64,000 nucleotides of DNA, taken from contig OZ251227.1 in NCBI GenBank assembly GCA_965240325.2, positions 744,001 to 808,000 of the forward strand. The letters run 5' to 3'. This stretch comes from Rebecca billardiae RCC1528. Lineage: Eukaryota; Haptophyta. The translations under genes were made by a program, and so were the position numbers. Positions 11,182-22,484 of this stretch are shown here, one piece after another. The notes under the pieces were generated by a model that was not told where the DNA came from, searched no databases, and saw nothing but the letters and a program-made list of their open reading frames with translations. Position 1 is the stretch's first letter, and every line of letters begins with the position of its first letter.

Positions 11182-11445
11182 GGCGGCCACCACGTGCGTC
11201 CCTTTCGAAGCTTGCAAGCTGCCACTGCCGACCGTGCCCCCGCGCGGGTCCGGAGTTCCAGAGTGGCTCGATCCGGTCGAGCCACAGCCAGCGCGCAATA
11301 TACGGCCCGCCATTCGCAAACCTGCGCCAGGAAGTCCGGTGCTGAGCAACCTTTGGGCCGCAAGCGGACCAGATCTCTGCGCAGGGCTCGTGGCAGCCGA
11401 GCACCTCGCGCCCTCGAGCCGAGCAGCGCCGAGGCACTCGCGCCG
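11182..11445. promoter_or_regulatory. Probable bidirectional promoter between acyltransferase and GAR1
   Basis: The two start codons face away from each other over 264 bases, so both promoters must lie in or overlap this interval unless upstream exons exist. No TATA box or other core motif was identified; the call is positional. Confidence 0.4.
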
Positions 11446-12036
11446 ATGAGGCCACCTATGGGCGGTGGATTCCGGGGCCGAGGCGGGGGCGACCGTGGCG
11501 GCCGCGGAGGTGGCGGCCGCGGAGGAGGTCGCGGCTTTGGCGGCCGGGGTGGCTTCCGTGACGAGGGCCCGCCCGACTCGGTGATCGAGTTTGGCAACTT
11601 CATGCACGCCTGCGAAGGGGACATGGTGGTGAAGCACACGATCGAGAAGGTCCCGTACTTCAACGCGCCCATCTACCTCCAGAACAAGTCGCAGATCGGC
11701 AAGGTCGACGAGATCCTGGGCCAGATCACCGAGGCGTTCTCGAGTGTCAAGCCGTCGGACGGCATCGTGGCGTCCTCGTTCAAGCCGGGTGACAAGCTGT
11801 ACATCAACCCGGAGAAGCTGCTGCCGCTCCAGCGCTTCCTGCCCCAGCCCAAAGGGGCGGGCGGCGGTGCGCGTGGCGGGAGGGGTGGCGGTCGTGGCGG
11901 CGGCCGTGGTGGTGGCCGCGGACGGGGTGGCTTCTCGCCCGGCGGGCGTGGCGGTGGCCGCTTCGGCGGCGGCGGGCGTGGTGGTGGGCGCGGCGGTGGG
12001 CGTGGCTTCTCGCCGCGCGGCCGCGGGCGTGGATGA
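11446..12036 (+). CDS. GAR1: H/ACA ribonucleoprotein complex subunit 1 (GAR1)
   Basis: 196 residues from ATG 11446. It has the classic GAR1 layout: an N-terminal RGG-rich tail (about 5-40), a compact core of about 85 residues, and a C-terminal RGG-rich tail (about 135-196). The core carries family landmarks: [34 protein letters not shown] and the [19 protein letters not shown] end. GAR1 binds the pseudouridine synthase in H/ACA snoRNPs, which direct rRNA pseudouridylation in the nucleolus. The whole gene is one frame. A long open frame extends 5' of the ATG but is Arg/His-rich shadow of the acyltransferase gene. Confidence 0.95.
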   Translation: MRPPMGGGFRGRGGGDRGGRGGGGRGGGRGFGGRGGFRDEGPPDSVIEFGNFMHACEGDMVVKHTIEKVPYFNAPIYLQNKSQIGKVDEILGQITEAFSSVKPSDGIVASSFKPGDKLYINPEKLLPLQRFLPQPKGAGGGARGGRGGGRGGGRGGGRGRGGFSPGGRGGGRFGGGGRGGGRGGGRGFSPRGRGRG

Positions 12037-13820
12037 GTGTCGGCAAGTTGTTGGCCCGCGTCGATCTCGGCTGACGTCGCGGGTTCAAGCTCCCATGTAC
12101 CTCCACACAGGATCGTGCTCGGGCGCGGAGGAAGGGCAACGCGCGCAGGGCGACACATCGCGGGTGATCCAAAAGCGGGCGGGGTGCTGCTGCAGCTCGT
12201 CCGTCAATCGTCGCGGCCGTAGTGTGGCTCCCGCGCACGGACCTGCTTTTGGTGGCCGCATGCACGGCGTGCGTGCAAGTGGTGCCGAGGGCGAAGAAGT
12301 ACTGACGACTGTGAGGTCAACCGCATGGCTGAGCCGAACTGGGAGACCGAGACTCGGAGAGCGTGGAGAGACCGAGACTGGCGACTGGCATCGACTGATT
12401 GGTCGACGGCGCGCGGGGCATGGTCCACCGCCGGCATCACGGGCGTCAGGCGCCGTTCATGCGTCGTCCTGCTGCGCCGTCGCGGGGTCGGCTCGGGACT
12501 CAGCTGGTTGGCCTGCGGGTCCGAGCGGGTCACGGCACCGCTCGATCACTCTGTCTGTCACTCCCAGTCCGCTCGGCCCACCGACGGCGGAGTCGGACTC
12601 ACCGGTGTCGCGGTCATCTGACAGTCGTCGTAGTCTGTCGAGCCACGCCAGACGAGGACTGACTAGCTATACTACTACTCCGGCGTCGTACGGCGGCGTC
12701 ACAGCACTCCGTGCAGCTTAGTCAGTGCAGTCGTGGCATGCGTGCGACGCCAGCCAATACGGTCGTCGCCTAATATAGCTGTGAATAACTCGTCCCCGGG
12801 GGCGCTTGTAACTACAGTACCCCCGTGGGTCGGCCGGTCAAAGTCGGAGACTCGCGTCGGAGAGTGACTACGCACTCACTACGCCGGCGCGGCGAGAATC
12901 GGACGTCACCGCTCGTCGTCAGCTGATGTCGCAGAGCAGCCTACTGACTGCTATACTGCTACGCACTACTAGTAAGTGCTGCTACTTTTCACAGTATGAT
13001 TGATAGTAAGCGCGCCCGGGCTGGCCGTGCCTGTGGTGCTCACCAGCGCCCAGCACCCGAGCACCGCCAGACGAGATGAGATCGCATTGATCGGGCGCCG
13101 ATCATCGCCATCGGTCGTCAGTCTCAGCCTCATTCTCAAGCGGGGACGTGACAATGATATATCTGTCAATCTGAGAATAGAACTGATGTGAACACCACGT
13201 CAGTGTGACAGACAGTGTCAGCCTCGCTTATACTTAGCAGGGACGTGACAATGATCTGTCAATCTGAGAATAACATCACTGATAAACACCAACAGACGTT
13301 GATCTGCCAAGCCGTCCTCGGAGCGCGCTCCTCCGAAGGCCGAATAACTCGTCCAAGTTGCCCCCCCAACCCCCCGGAGTGGCACGCAGTGTCACTCCGA
13401 ATCACCGACTACCGAGTGGAAGCCCGACGCGCCATGCCATCTGTGATCTGGCGTTGACGCGTGGCGTGGCCACCGCGGTGATCGCCACACTGTGCCGCAC
13501 GCCCCCCCCCCCCCTAATAGAATATGAAATTGAGACCGCAGACCGGCGCCCGCGGGCCTCACAATAAGTCACATCGCCGCGTGACTCGGCGGGCCGGCCA
13601 GATGGCACTCTAATCGGGCCGGCCGGTGCCGAATGTGATCACAGATCCGAAGGCCCAGGGGCACGGTGGCTGGTCAGGCTCCGTGTCATTCATTCAGTGA
13701 GCAATCGGATCGGTCGGGCTGAGCTGAAAGCACAGAGTTGACCCAGGCACGAGGCAGAGGCAGGCAGTCGTCGGCCGGGTCAGTCGGTACGCCAGTGCCA
13801 GCCTTCGCGGCCGAGTCGTT
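12037..13820. other. Gene-free stretch with short direct repeats
   Basis: No supported gene. A direct repeat of about 33 bp built on GGGACGTGACAATGAT with CTGTCAATCTGAGAATA occurs near 13142-13180 and again near 13242-13275. Homopolymer C runs occur near 13364 and 13501. Confidence 0.5.
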
Positions 13821-14186
13821 TCAACAGCAACACAAGAGCATGATTGTGATGACACCCAGTAGAACCGTCAGTAGCTTGACTGGCATGCACATACTGAACT
13901 CGATGTTAGATAGGCAGACGTACTTGGCGTGCATCGTCCTCGTGTCTGCAGGGTACTTTGTCGCAACTGGCCGTACTCCGAGCGCAGCCTCTGCTCGATC
14001 GAGAGCTGAGGACACGATGCCCGCTTTCGCGATGAGCGTGGCGGACACGACGGCTGCCACGACGCAGCTGGCCAGCAATACGCCAAGGCTCCTAGCAAGA
14101 GGCAACTGCCCTCGACGCTTCCGAGCGGGCACATCTCGCGGATCAGCATCGGGGCAAGGGCCTTGATCGGGGTCTGCTGCCGCCAT
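13821..14186 (-). CDS. Small two-segment membrane protein, hypothetical
   Basis: 121 residues from ATG 14186; a longer frame reaches 14255 but its extra 23 residues look random. A charged N-terminus (ARKRRGQLP) is followed by a hydrophobic segment near 36-55 (SLGVLLASCVVAAVVSATLI) and a second at the extreme C-terminus (VKLLTVLLGVITIMLLCCC), ending in three cysteines that could be acylated. Composition and two clean membrane segments favour a real gene, but I know no homologue. It lies 95 bases from foldback element B. Confidence 0.35.
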   Translation of the reverse strand: MAAADPDQGPCPDADPRDVPARKRRGQLPLARSLGVLLASCVVAAVVSATLIAKAGIVSSALDRAEAALGVRPVATKYPADTRTMHAKYVCLSNIEFSMCMPVKLLTVLLGVITIMLLCCC

Positions 14187-14281
14187 CTTACAAGTATGAT
14201 ACTGGCAAAGACGTAAGGTACGGTTACTACTGTACGGTACCATAGTGCTGTGCAATCAGTGGCCACCCACGGACGTGGCGG

Positions 14282-15371
14282 CAAGGGTGGTCAGGGTCGC
14301 CGACTCCAGCGGAGTCCGGCGCCGGAGGTTCACCTACAGATTTTTGCAGCGGAGCGGCCGCGCGGGGCCGCCGCCGCTGTGGCGGGCCGCTTGGGGCGTG
14401 CACGGCGTGGGCTCGTGCGGCCGCTGCTGCGCACGCCGAGCGATCTAGCGCGGTCTCGCGGCTTGTTGATGGCCTCGCGCGCCGCAGCGCGCCGCGCGCC
14501 TTGCCTAGCTTCACAGTCTGTCTCGCGCCTCGGCCGCCGTGCACGCATGCGGGGCCAAACCGCAAGCTCGGCGTGCCTCTCAGCCGAGCGTGCACGTGCC
14601 TTGCGCGACGCGACGCGGGCATTGCCGCCGGGCGATGTAGCCGTAGGGTGGGCGCGCGACGTGAAGCCTCGGCGCGGATCGAGAGTGTCTTCAACGTCTC
14701 GGTCAGCTGTCGACAACTGCTGACGCATCAACCACCAACGGACATCACGGTCCTCCGTTGAACGATGGGATATCGCGACGCTGCGACTCGTGAAGACTAG
14801 TCGAGCGTTGTAGTCAAAAATACAAACGCCACTATGACGTGTGTGTGGGCCTTGCGTGACGATGCGACGTGACGATCGCCCCGGCAAGAGAGTCAGTCGT
14901 GCAGCTTTCAGCACTGCTCAACGCACAGACGGTCCACACGCGTACGCGGCATCATTTCATTGTTCTCGATCCGCGCCGAGGCTTCACGTCGCGCGCTCAC
15001 CCTACGGCTACATCGCCCGGCGGCAATGCCCGCGTCGCGTCGCGCAAGGCACGTGCACGCTCGGCTGAGAGGCACGCCGAGCTTGCGGTTTGGCCCCGCA
15101 TGCGTGCACGGCGGCCGAGGCGCGAGACAGGTGAAGCTAGGCAAGGCGCGCGGCGCGCTGCGGCGCGCGAGGCCATCAACAAGCCGCGAGACCGCGCTAG
15201 ATCGCTCGGCGTGGGCAGCAGCGGCCGCACGAGCCCACGCCGTGCACGCCCCAAGCGGCCCGCCACAGCGGCGGCGGCCCCGCGCGGCCGCTCCGCTGCA
15301 AAAATCTGTAGGTGAACCTCCGGCGCCGGACTCCGCTGGAGTCGGCGACCCTGACCACCTGACCACCCTTG
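14282..15371. mobile_element. CAAGGG-end foldback element B (about 1.09 kb)
   Basis: Two long inverted arms (14282-14684 and 14965-15371, about 400 bp each, near identical) flank a 280-bp loop. The ends read CAAGGGTGGTCAGGGTCG. The heptamer GTGGCGG stands directly before the left end (14275-14281) and again at 15375-15381, three bases beyond the right end, so a 7-bp target duplication is probable but not perfect. The arms carry mirror-image open frames with no recognisable protein. It is a non-autonomous foldback transposon. Confidence 0.82.
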
Positions 15372-16415
15372 GTGGTGGCGGAGTGATGGGGTGGCCTCCA
15401 GATTGACCGGGAAGGGCGCCATGGCGGGGTGAATGCCCGTCCCACCGCGATCTAAGGCCCCAGCGCCACGGCCCGGTCACCGGGGCGTAGCTTAGGCAGG
15501 TCGGCGTCGCCGTACGAGCGCGTGTGCGTGAGTGACAGCTTCCCTTCTGACCTTTCGACCACTCTCACGTTCACGTCCGCGCCTTCGTACGACCGGCGCG
15601 CCGGTGAGGCTTTGCATGGGAAGGATGGGCAAGTAGCGCCCGTGATCACCGTTCTGAAGGCCATACTGTCCTCTGGGGCATGCATTGCGACGGTGTATGC
15701 CTTGCAATGGTCTATCTGACCCTACAAGCCGTGGATCTGACGAGCAATGTTGGCTGCGCGGTAGTCGTGCGACCGCCATCCGACACGGCTGCCGTGCGAA
15801 CACGTTTGGCGTGTGCGCGCCTGTCAACAGCAGGGCGAGCATCGACCGACATGGCTAGCGAGGTGATCAGGGCTGGCTACAACCTTCTCTCGGACCACGT
15901 CACGCCACTTGGCGACCTCGCCACCGCTCAATGCCCGTCCAGAGGCACGGATGTGCCGCACTACCTGGCCAGCCACCGCCAAAGTGGGTGCCACCATCTG
16001 GACCCCCCTGTAGTGGGCCTGACCTGTCGTCGTCGTCGTCGTCCGGAGAGCGGTCGCGGTCGGGGAGCCTTCCTCGTCACTCTACTCGTGACTCGTCCGG
16101 CAGCCAGAGCTCTTACGAGACTGGCAGCCCGACATTGATGCGTGTACTGTATTATCATACGTTGAGTGTTGGCGGCGCGGCATTAGGCATATATGTAGTT
16201 GAGCTGAACCTGCGTCGTCACGGCAGTGACCTACACTTCACAGCAGCACGGTTTGTGGTGGCCATTCTGCCCGTGCATGTGCATGCGAATAACGGTGAAT
16301 GAGTCGGTTGTGCGGCGCGGCCTTGCGCATTTTCTTATTGCCAAGGCCGCCGCGGCGCATAGTCACTGGTCTACACTGAAAATCGACCCGACAGCCGCGT
16401 TATTATTTGACAACG

Positions 16416-16418
<3 letters not shown>

Positions 16419-16510
<92 letters not shown>

Positions 16511-16511
16511 T

Positions 16512-16543
<32 letters not shown>

Positions 16544-16638
16544 TGTATGTATGTATGTATGTATGTATGTATGTATGTATGTATGTATGTATGTATGTAT
16601 GTATGTATGTATGTATGTATGTATGTATGTATATATGT
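16419..16638. repeat. Compound (TA)n-(TATG)n microsatellite
   Basis: TA repeats from 16419 to about 16482 pass directly into about 38 TATG repeats, with one TTATA interruption near 16511. It yields spurious Tyr/Cys/Met/Val reading frames on both strands. Confidence 0.95.
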
Positions 16639-17194
16639 GGCGTTATTGGCACAATAACCGAGCAGTGTCTATAGGAGCGACACCAAGATCCGGCTCGCTT
16701 GGCATCATCAATCAGCTGTCCGGCCGGGGCCGGCGCCGCCCGGCACACCTTTTCGGCAGCCAATTCCGGTCGGCACCGCCTGCAGGACTTGCTCGGCGAT
16801 TCCTGTGTCATCAAAGGCGACGCTTCGTCTGGCTTCGGCGCGGCTCAGCCCAAGGGACAGGGGCGTCACGACACAGGCGTCGAGCCGGGCAGGGGGGCCA
16901 TGACACCGCACGCTACGCTCTCCTCCGACCACTCATGTGAGTTCGGCACATAGGAGGTGTACGCCCCTCACCCTCATCTAAGTGCTCCGGAAGGCACTCG
17001 GCCGCGGCGGCATCTGCCGTCGCCACCGCGTGACCCAGGGCGAGGCGGTGCTCCATGACCATCCCTGCCCCGCTCCCGTAGGGGGGCAGGGCTGCGGGTG
17101 GCGCACTGCCTGACCTGGTCGGAAGGCGCGGACGCATTCTACAGTGCGTGTCTGCTTGAGCCTGACGCCTGCCCGTTGCATGCCCCGACGTTAA

Positions 17195-17195
<1 letters not shown>

Positions 17196-17243
<48 letters not shown>

Positions 17244-17290
17244 TATATATATGTTTATACATATACATACACACACACACACACACACAC

Positions 17291-17326
<36 letters not shown>
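17196..17326. repeat. (AC)n and (TG)n array forming a long inverted repeat
   Basis: AC repeats, a short TA-rich bridge, then AC repeats running straight into TG repeats at the sequence ACACATGTGTGT near 17293. The AC and TG halves are complementary, so about 58 bases could form a hairpin or cruciform. Confidence 0.9.
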
Positions 17327-17327
<1 letters not shown>

Positions 17328-17623
17328 TAGCCGTCGTCGGCTCGAAGCGCCTGCGGCATCTAGATGCAGCGAGGAGGCTAGGCACAAGCCGGACAGGGCG
17401 GAGACACGCGGCGAGACTTACCAGCAGGCGGGCGTTATCAGTTATGATACATTGTATGGGATTTGTGTTCCTCGGAAACAAAGTGCGAGCGGCAGCCAGC
17501 GCTCGGGCCTGAGCGCGCGGCAGGACGGGCCGCTCGACGCCGACAGACGCGCGGTGTGTTAAATAACGTCGATCGAGTGGTATGCATCGGGCAGGCGTCA
17601 AAGTCAGAATGAGTCACAATATT

Positions 17624-17739
<116 letters not shown>

Positions 17740-18430
17740 TATATGTATATTCAAATAATATAGCACGGGCTACAGACGACGACACGACGGTCCGGTTACG
17801 ACTCGGTGTCTCGCCGAAGCCTGTCGAGTGTCTGTGTCTCGTCACTGTACGTGGCCGTGGGCCGTCAGGGTGACTAGCATAGCTAATAAGAGTAGTTTAA
17901 GGCTAATAATGATAGCAGCTATAGTGCCATTGCCCTGGCGCAGACATTCAGCATCAGTTCGCTCGATCGCTGATGATGGCGCGCGCATACAGTTACCACC
18001 GGAGGCAATAAGATTTGGCGCGCGGCCTTCATCTGATGAACTCCATCACCGGCCTTAATACCGGATAAGTCATATAAGACATCGTCATCATAAGTTCCGC
18101 ATCATCATCATCACTGGAATGGCAGCTACGATTTCATATTATCGCATCGACTTTGACCTGTATGCAGCTTTCACCTTTGACGTCAAAACTCGCGCGCCGC
18201 CGCGTGCCACGCGCCACGCGCCGCACGCCACGCACCACGCGCTGCTCGGTGCTCCTGTTGACGTGTAAGCGCAGGGCACCAGGTCGCAGCCGAGCTCACA
18301 GTCTGCGCACCGGGCGGCGCGCCAGCTAGTGTCGTCGACGAGCACGCGGCGCCATCACAGCGCGCGCCAACGAACAACCCACACGCCGCTCCCGAGAGCA
18401 GCACGCCTGTTGCCCACAACAATCTCCAGT

Positions 18431-20068
18431 TCACGCGTGTTGCGCACGACGCGCCTGCTGCGGCTGCCGTAACAGGCTCCCTCGCGCGGCGGGCGCCGTC
18501 GCGCGCGCCGCGGCCGGCGGGCTGAGCCCGAGCACGAGCCAGAACCAGCCCACGCCCACGCTGGCGCTGAGCGCGACTGCGCCGAAGTAGCCGCTCGGCG
18601 TGCCGTCGTACGCCGCGGTGGCGGCAGCGGACGCGCCGGCCATCGTGATGCACATCATCGTCATCGCCACGCCCTCCGCGGTGCCTGCGACGTGCTCCCA
18701 CTCGCTCAGGTAGAGCGCCTTGGCGGGCGGGTCCCACACGAAGCGCATCGTGTGGAGCACAACGGACGGCAGCGGCACCGCCCACCAGCCGACTGGCGCG
18801 CGGCGCGCGGCGGCGAGCGCGGCGAGCGCGGCGGTGAGCGCGTACGGCACCGTGCCCAGCTGCAGCACATCGAACGCGCGCACGCGCCTGCTCAGCGCGA
18901 GCGCGGCCGCGCTCCCGCCGATGCCGGCGAGGGGGAGGACGGTGAGGACCATCCCCGCGTGCACGGACGAGAGACCGTAGTGAGACATCAGCACCGCCGG
19001 CATCAGCGTGATCTGGACCGCCACGGTGCCCATCGTGAGCGAGACGAACACGCTCAGGCCGACGTACAGCCGCGAGCCAAAGAGCACGCGCACGTCCGCG
19101 CAGCGGGCCGGCCGGCGCGCGCCCCGCGCCTCCTCGCCTTCGCCTTGCGCGGAGGCGGAGGACGTCATCGAGGAGGCGGAGGCGGAGGCGCCTGCAGCTC
19201 CCGGCGCGGCCGTCTCGCCGGCAGCGAGCGAGCCGGCCGGCGGCGGCATGGCCGCGTCGCTCACCGACCGCGAGTCGCTGCGACTCGCCCGCTGCGCTGC
19301 GCTCAGGAGGCCGTGCGCGGGCGCAGTCTCCGGCAGGGCGATCAGCGCCAGCGGCAGCACGGCCGCCACGACGGCGCCGAGGAGGACGAAGACGGCGCGC
19401 CAGCCAAGCGTGCTGCCCACCGCCGAGCCGATCAGCGGCGCGAGGACGACCAGTACGGAGCGCGCCACACCTATCGTCGCGTTCACGCGCGAGCGTTCGG
19501 CGACGCTGTCGAGCATGTCGCGAGCTATCGTGCGCGCAAACACCTGCGCTCCCTGGCCGGTGCATTGCAGCGCGCGCCCGACGACGAGCCACGTGACCGT
19601 GGGCGCGCACGCGCATATCACCGAGCCGGAGACGAAGATGCCAAGCGCGGCAATCAGCGGCCCTCGCCGGCCGAGCGCATCGCTGATCGCGCCGGTGCCA
19701 AGCGTCGCGAGCGCGGCCACAATCCATCCGATCTGGAGTGTGCGCGAGACCTCCGCGAACGAGCAGTCCAAGTCGCGCATGATCGCCAGCATATTCGGCG
19801 TGTACATGTCGGTCATCACAGGCCCGAGCGCATCGGTGACCGTGATGATCCCCCACACCGCCCACGGGAGTGGCGTTCGCGCTTGCGGCTCCATCGCCAG
19901 CCCTCGGATGCATAGGAAGCATGTGTACGGCGAGCGCGGCGGTGCTGACATGGGCGAGCCGGTGAGGAGCGCCTCGAGCTCTTCCATCTCGTCGCCTTCG
20001 ACGACCGTCGGCGCCACCGTCGAGCCCTCCGCGAGCGGCACCACCTTGACGGGGGCTCCGGAGGCCAT
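18431..20068 (-). CDS. MFS transporter, Bcr/CflA-like (DHA1 type), intact copy
   Basis: 545 codons from ATG 20068; the internal ATG at 19894 (MEPQARTPLPWAVWG) opens just before the first membrane segment and may be the real start, since the second copy keeps only that one in frame. Twelve hydrophobic segments can be traced in two halves split by a low-complexity Ala/Ser loop (about 245-310). MFS landmarks: VTDALGPVMTDMY in helix 1, then GTGAISDALGRRGPLIA, the loop 2-3 GxxaDxxGRR signature, and GRALQCTGQGAQVFARTIARDML in helices 4-5. Such proteins are proton-coupled exporters of drugs or metabolites; the substrate is unknown. A near-identical second copy is split by the virus at 38365-57435. 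Confidence 0.88.
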   Translation of the reverse strand: MASGAPVKVVPLAEGSTVAPTVVEGDEMEELEALLTGSPMSAPPRSPYTCFLCIRGLAMEPQARTPLPWAVWGIITVTDALGPVMTDMYTPNMLAIMRDLDCSFAEVSRTLQIGWIVAALATLGTGAISDALGRRGPLIAALGIFVSGSVICACAPTVTWLVVGRALQCTGQGAQVFARTIARDMLDSVAERSRVNATIGVARSVLVVLAPLIGSAVGSTLGWRAVFVLLGAVVAAVLPLALIALPETAPAHGLLSAAQRASRSDSRSVSDAAMPPPAGSLAAGETAAPGAAGASASASSMTSSASAQGEGEEARGARRPARCADVRVLFGSRLYVGLSVFVSLTMGTVAVQITLMPAVLMSHYGLSSVHAGMVLTVLPLAGIGGSAAALALSRRVRAFDVLQLGTVPYALTAALAALAAARRAPVGWWAVPLPSVVLHTMRFVWDPPAKALYLSEWEHVAGTAEGVAMTMMCITMAGASAAATAAYDGTPSGYFGAVALSASVGVGWFWLVLGLSPPAAARATAPAARGSLLRQPQQARRAQHA

Positions 20069-20336
20069 GAGCCCCTGCCACTTTTTGAGCCCTGTTTGAG
20101 CCTACTTTGGGCGGCTTGGTGCGAGGTAGTGATTGGCGGGCGCACACAGCGAACGCGTCAGACACGTAGGCGGGGTCGATGAGCCCCACCACCCGCCACG
20201 CGCCAGCCCCGTCCGTCCGCTGTGCGCGCGTGAGCCTCGGTAGCGCGGGGGCGAAGACCCCCGGTCTGATCGAAGGAATCAAGGGGGTAGGACCAAAGGA
20301 CCGCCACGTCTCCTGATTCGTCGGCGGCGGCAGTAG
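20069..20336. other. 5' flank of MFS copy 1
   Basis: No separate gene seen. It ends at the target duplication of foldback element C. Confidence 0.4.
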
Positions 20337-21455
20337 CAAGGGTAGTAAGGGTGAGCAACTCCGCTGGCGACAGCCGCGAAGGTCGGCAGCCCTCTGTTTG
20401 CCGCGAGAGGAGCGGAGCGAGTGCTATCAGCGGCGGAGGGCGCTGAGGCCGCGCACGGCGTGAGGCGCGGCGTCGGCCGAGTCGGTCCGCGGAGGATGCA
20501 CGGCGCTCGGCCCGCTGCGCAGCGGCAGTGCGCCTCACTTTGCCCCGAGCGCCGTCCTCCGCGTCGCCTCCTTCCCGCCTTGGAGCAGCACGCATGTGCG
20601 CGCCGCCACCTTGAAGGCGGCACGGGCTTGCTCAGACGACCGCGCGCGCGTGGCGCGCGACTTGGTCGGCTGCGCGCGCGCGCCGCCGCGGTGCGAGGTA
20701 GCGCCGCCGCATGCGCGCGCCGTGCCAGCGCGAGAGCGTGTGCGCGGACCTGAGTGCGACCTCACACACATGTCGAATGCTGCTTGGCATCCGACTTGCG
20801 GACTGACGGGAAGCTGGAAAAGACAGCGGCGTGAGTGTTGGTACCATCGATGCGGAGCCTTAGCGTCCACTTGCATTCGTGCTGAGAAGGAATAGACAAG
20901 ATTAGGCCTTCTCCTGGGTATCCAATGTCACTCAACACCTCGCTGATCGACCCGACGAGTGCCAGCGTGAGGCACAGCAAATCATTCGTGAGAGCAAGCA
21001 GACAAGCGAGCACTACGCTCATGAGATGGCCGTGAGCAAAGGCTCGCGCGGGCACGGCGCGCGCATGCGGCGGCGCTACCTCGCACCGCGGCGGCGCGCG
21101 CGCGCAGCCGACCAAGTCGCGCGCCACGCGCGCGCGGTCGTCTGAGCAAGCCCGTGCCGCCTTCAAGGTGGCGGCGCGCACATGCGTGCTGCTCCAAGGC
21201 GGGAAGGAGGCGACGCGGAGGACGGCGCTCGGGGCAAAGTGAGGCGCACTGCCGCTGCGCAGCGGGCCGAGCGCCGTGCATCCTCCGCGGACCGACTCGG
21301 CCGACGCCGCGCCTCACGCCGTGCGCGGCCTCAGCGCCCTCCGCCGCTGATAGCACTCGCTCCGCTCCTCTCGCGGCAAACAGAGGGCTGCCGACCTTCG
21401 CGGCTGTCGCCAGCGGAGTTGCTCACCCTTTATTTCTTTGCCCTTACTACCCTTG
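20337..21455. mobile_element. CAAGGG-end foldback element C (1,119 bp)
   Basis: It begins CAAGGGTAGTAAGGGTGAG and ends with the matching complement. The right arm has a small insertion near 21430. Arms 20337-20734 and 21043-21455 are inverted copies around a 308-bp loop. A perfect 7-bp target duplication GCAGTAG flanks it (20330-20336 and 21456-21462). No protein is recognised. It separates MFS copy 1 from the FkbM gene. Confidence 0.92.
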
Positions 21456-21731
21456 GCAGTAGTGCCCGATCGTCGACTGGGTCTGATTCCCGCTGCGGAG
21501 TTCCAGAGTTATCCGCCGGTGCAACGGGTGAGTGGTTGACGTGCGACGAGCCCATGCTTTGACTACTGGTGTGTGCTGAGCGTCTGGGTCGCAGCTGTGG
21601 CCACGCACACCGCTGCTTATGAGATCGCGGCCGCGCAATCATGTAGCACGGACTTATGCAGGCTGAACGAGGATCGCACCGCTCGCGCGCTCGATCGCCC
21701 TGCGGTTCGGTGCATTGCCCGCCCATCGTTG

Positions 21732-22484
21732 ATGCACACAGGGCATTGCACGCGCTACTCGCCCGCGTCCTCGGGCGGAAAGCGAGCAGGGAATGCGTCG
21801 CAGTTCGGGCAGGACTTGCTGCTGCAGCATCTCTACTTTGGAGAGCAGATGCGCTGCGGAACATTTGTCGAGCTCGGCGCGCTCGACGGCATCTCTCATT
21901 CCAACACGTTGCTTTTCGAAGAGCGCGGGTGGCGCGGTTTGTGCATAGAGGCACAACCATGGCAATATAGGCAGCTCACCAAGAACAGGCCGCGCTGCGT
22001 GAACGAGAACGTGGCCGTGAGCGAGGAGCCAGGCAGCGTGTCGTTCACAATCACGTCAGAGGCCAGATTCGACGGCCTCAGCACTCACATCGACCTGGAC
22101 AAGCTGCGCCGGCATGGCGTCACTGTCAAAAAGGTGGTGCAAGTAGAGGCGGTGCCGATGCGGGAGCTACTCGCGCAGAACCTCAGAAAGCATGTGGACC
22201 TGCTTTCCCTCGACGTCGAGGGTGCCGAGTACAACGTGCTGCGCTCGGTCGACTTTGCCGCCACCACATTTGGTGTGCTGCTCGTCGAGCATGCTGATTT
22301 TCCGGATCCAAAGATACTCGAGCTGCTCGAGGGTGTCGGCTACCAGCTGCACGGCATGGTCGGTTTCGACTTCGTGTTTGCCAACAAGTGTCTCTTCCCC
22401 ACCCGCCCGTCGGTTGCGCAGTGGCTCCGAGCACTTCCCCGGTGGGCCGAGGCTGCCATGAAGGTCAAGGTTGACCTGCATTGA
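21732..22484 (+). CDS. FkbM-family SAM-dependent methyltransferase
   Basis: 250 residues from ATG 21732. The frame is open back to about 21573, and those upstream codons include a hydrophobic stretch (VWVAAVATHTAAYEIAAA) that could be a signal anchor read from an upstream exon, but no ATG lies there. Landmarks: SQFGQDLLL, the SAM-binding GTFVELGALDGISHSNT, the acidic GLCIEAQPW at the end of strand 2, and DLLSLDVEGAEYNVLRSVDF, the FkbM block. The family O-methylates sugars or small molecules. The gene begins only about 275 bases from foldback element C, so its 5' part may have been altered by that insertion. Confidence 0.85.
   Translation: MHTGHCTRYSPASSGGKRAGNASQFGQDLLLQHLYFGEQMRCGTFVELGALDGISHSNTLLFEERGWRGLCIEAQPWQYRQLTKNRPRCVNENVAVSEEPGSVSFTITSEARFDGLSTHIDLDKLRRHGVTVKKVVQVEAVPMRELLAQNLRKHVDLLSLDVEGAEYNVLRSVDFAATTFGVLLVEHADFPDPKILELLEGVGYQLHGMVGFDFVFANKCLFPTRPSVAQWLRALPRWAEAAMKVKVDLH

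Noticed and set aside
16407-16940. Tyr/Cys/Met-repeat proteins in the TATG array, and Ser/Leu, Thr/His or Cys/Val repeat proteins in other arrays
   Set aside because: They are direct translations of microsatellites.
18183-20339. A 718-codon minus-strand frame and a 407-codon plus-strand frame across MFS copy 1
   Set aside because: Both are Arg/His-rich shadows of the transporter; only the 20068-18431 frame has membrane segments and family motifs.
20337-21455. Genes encoded in the arms of the foldback elements (mirror frames such as MRAATLKAARACSDD)
   Set aside because: The same frames appear on both strands because the arms are inverted copies; no conserved domain.
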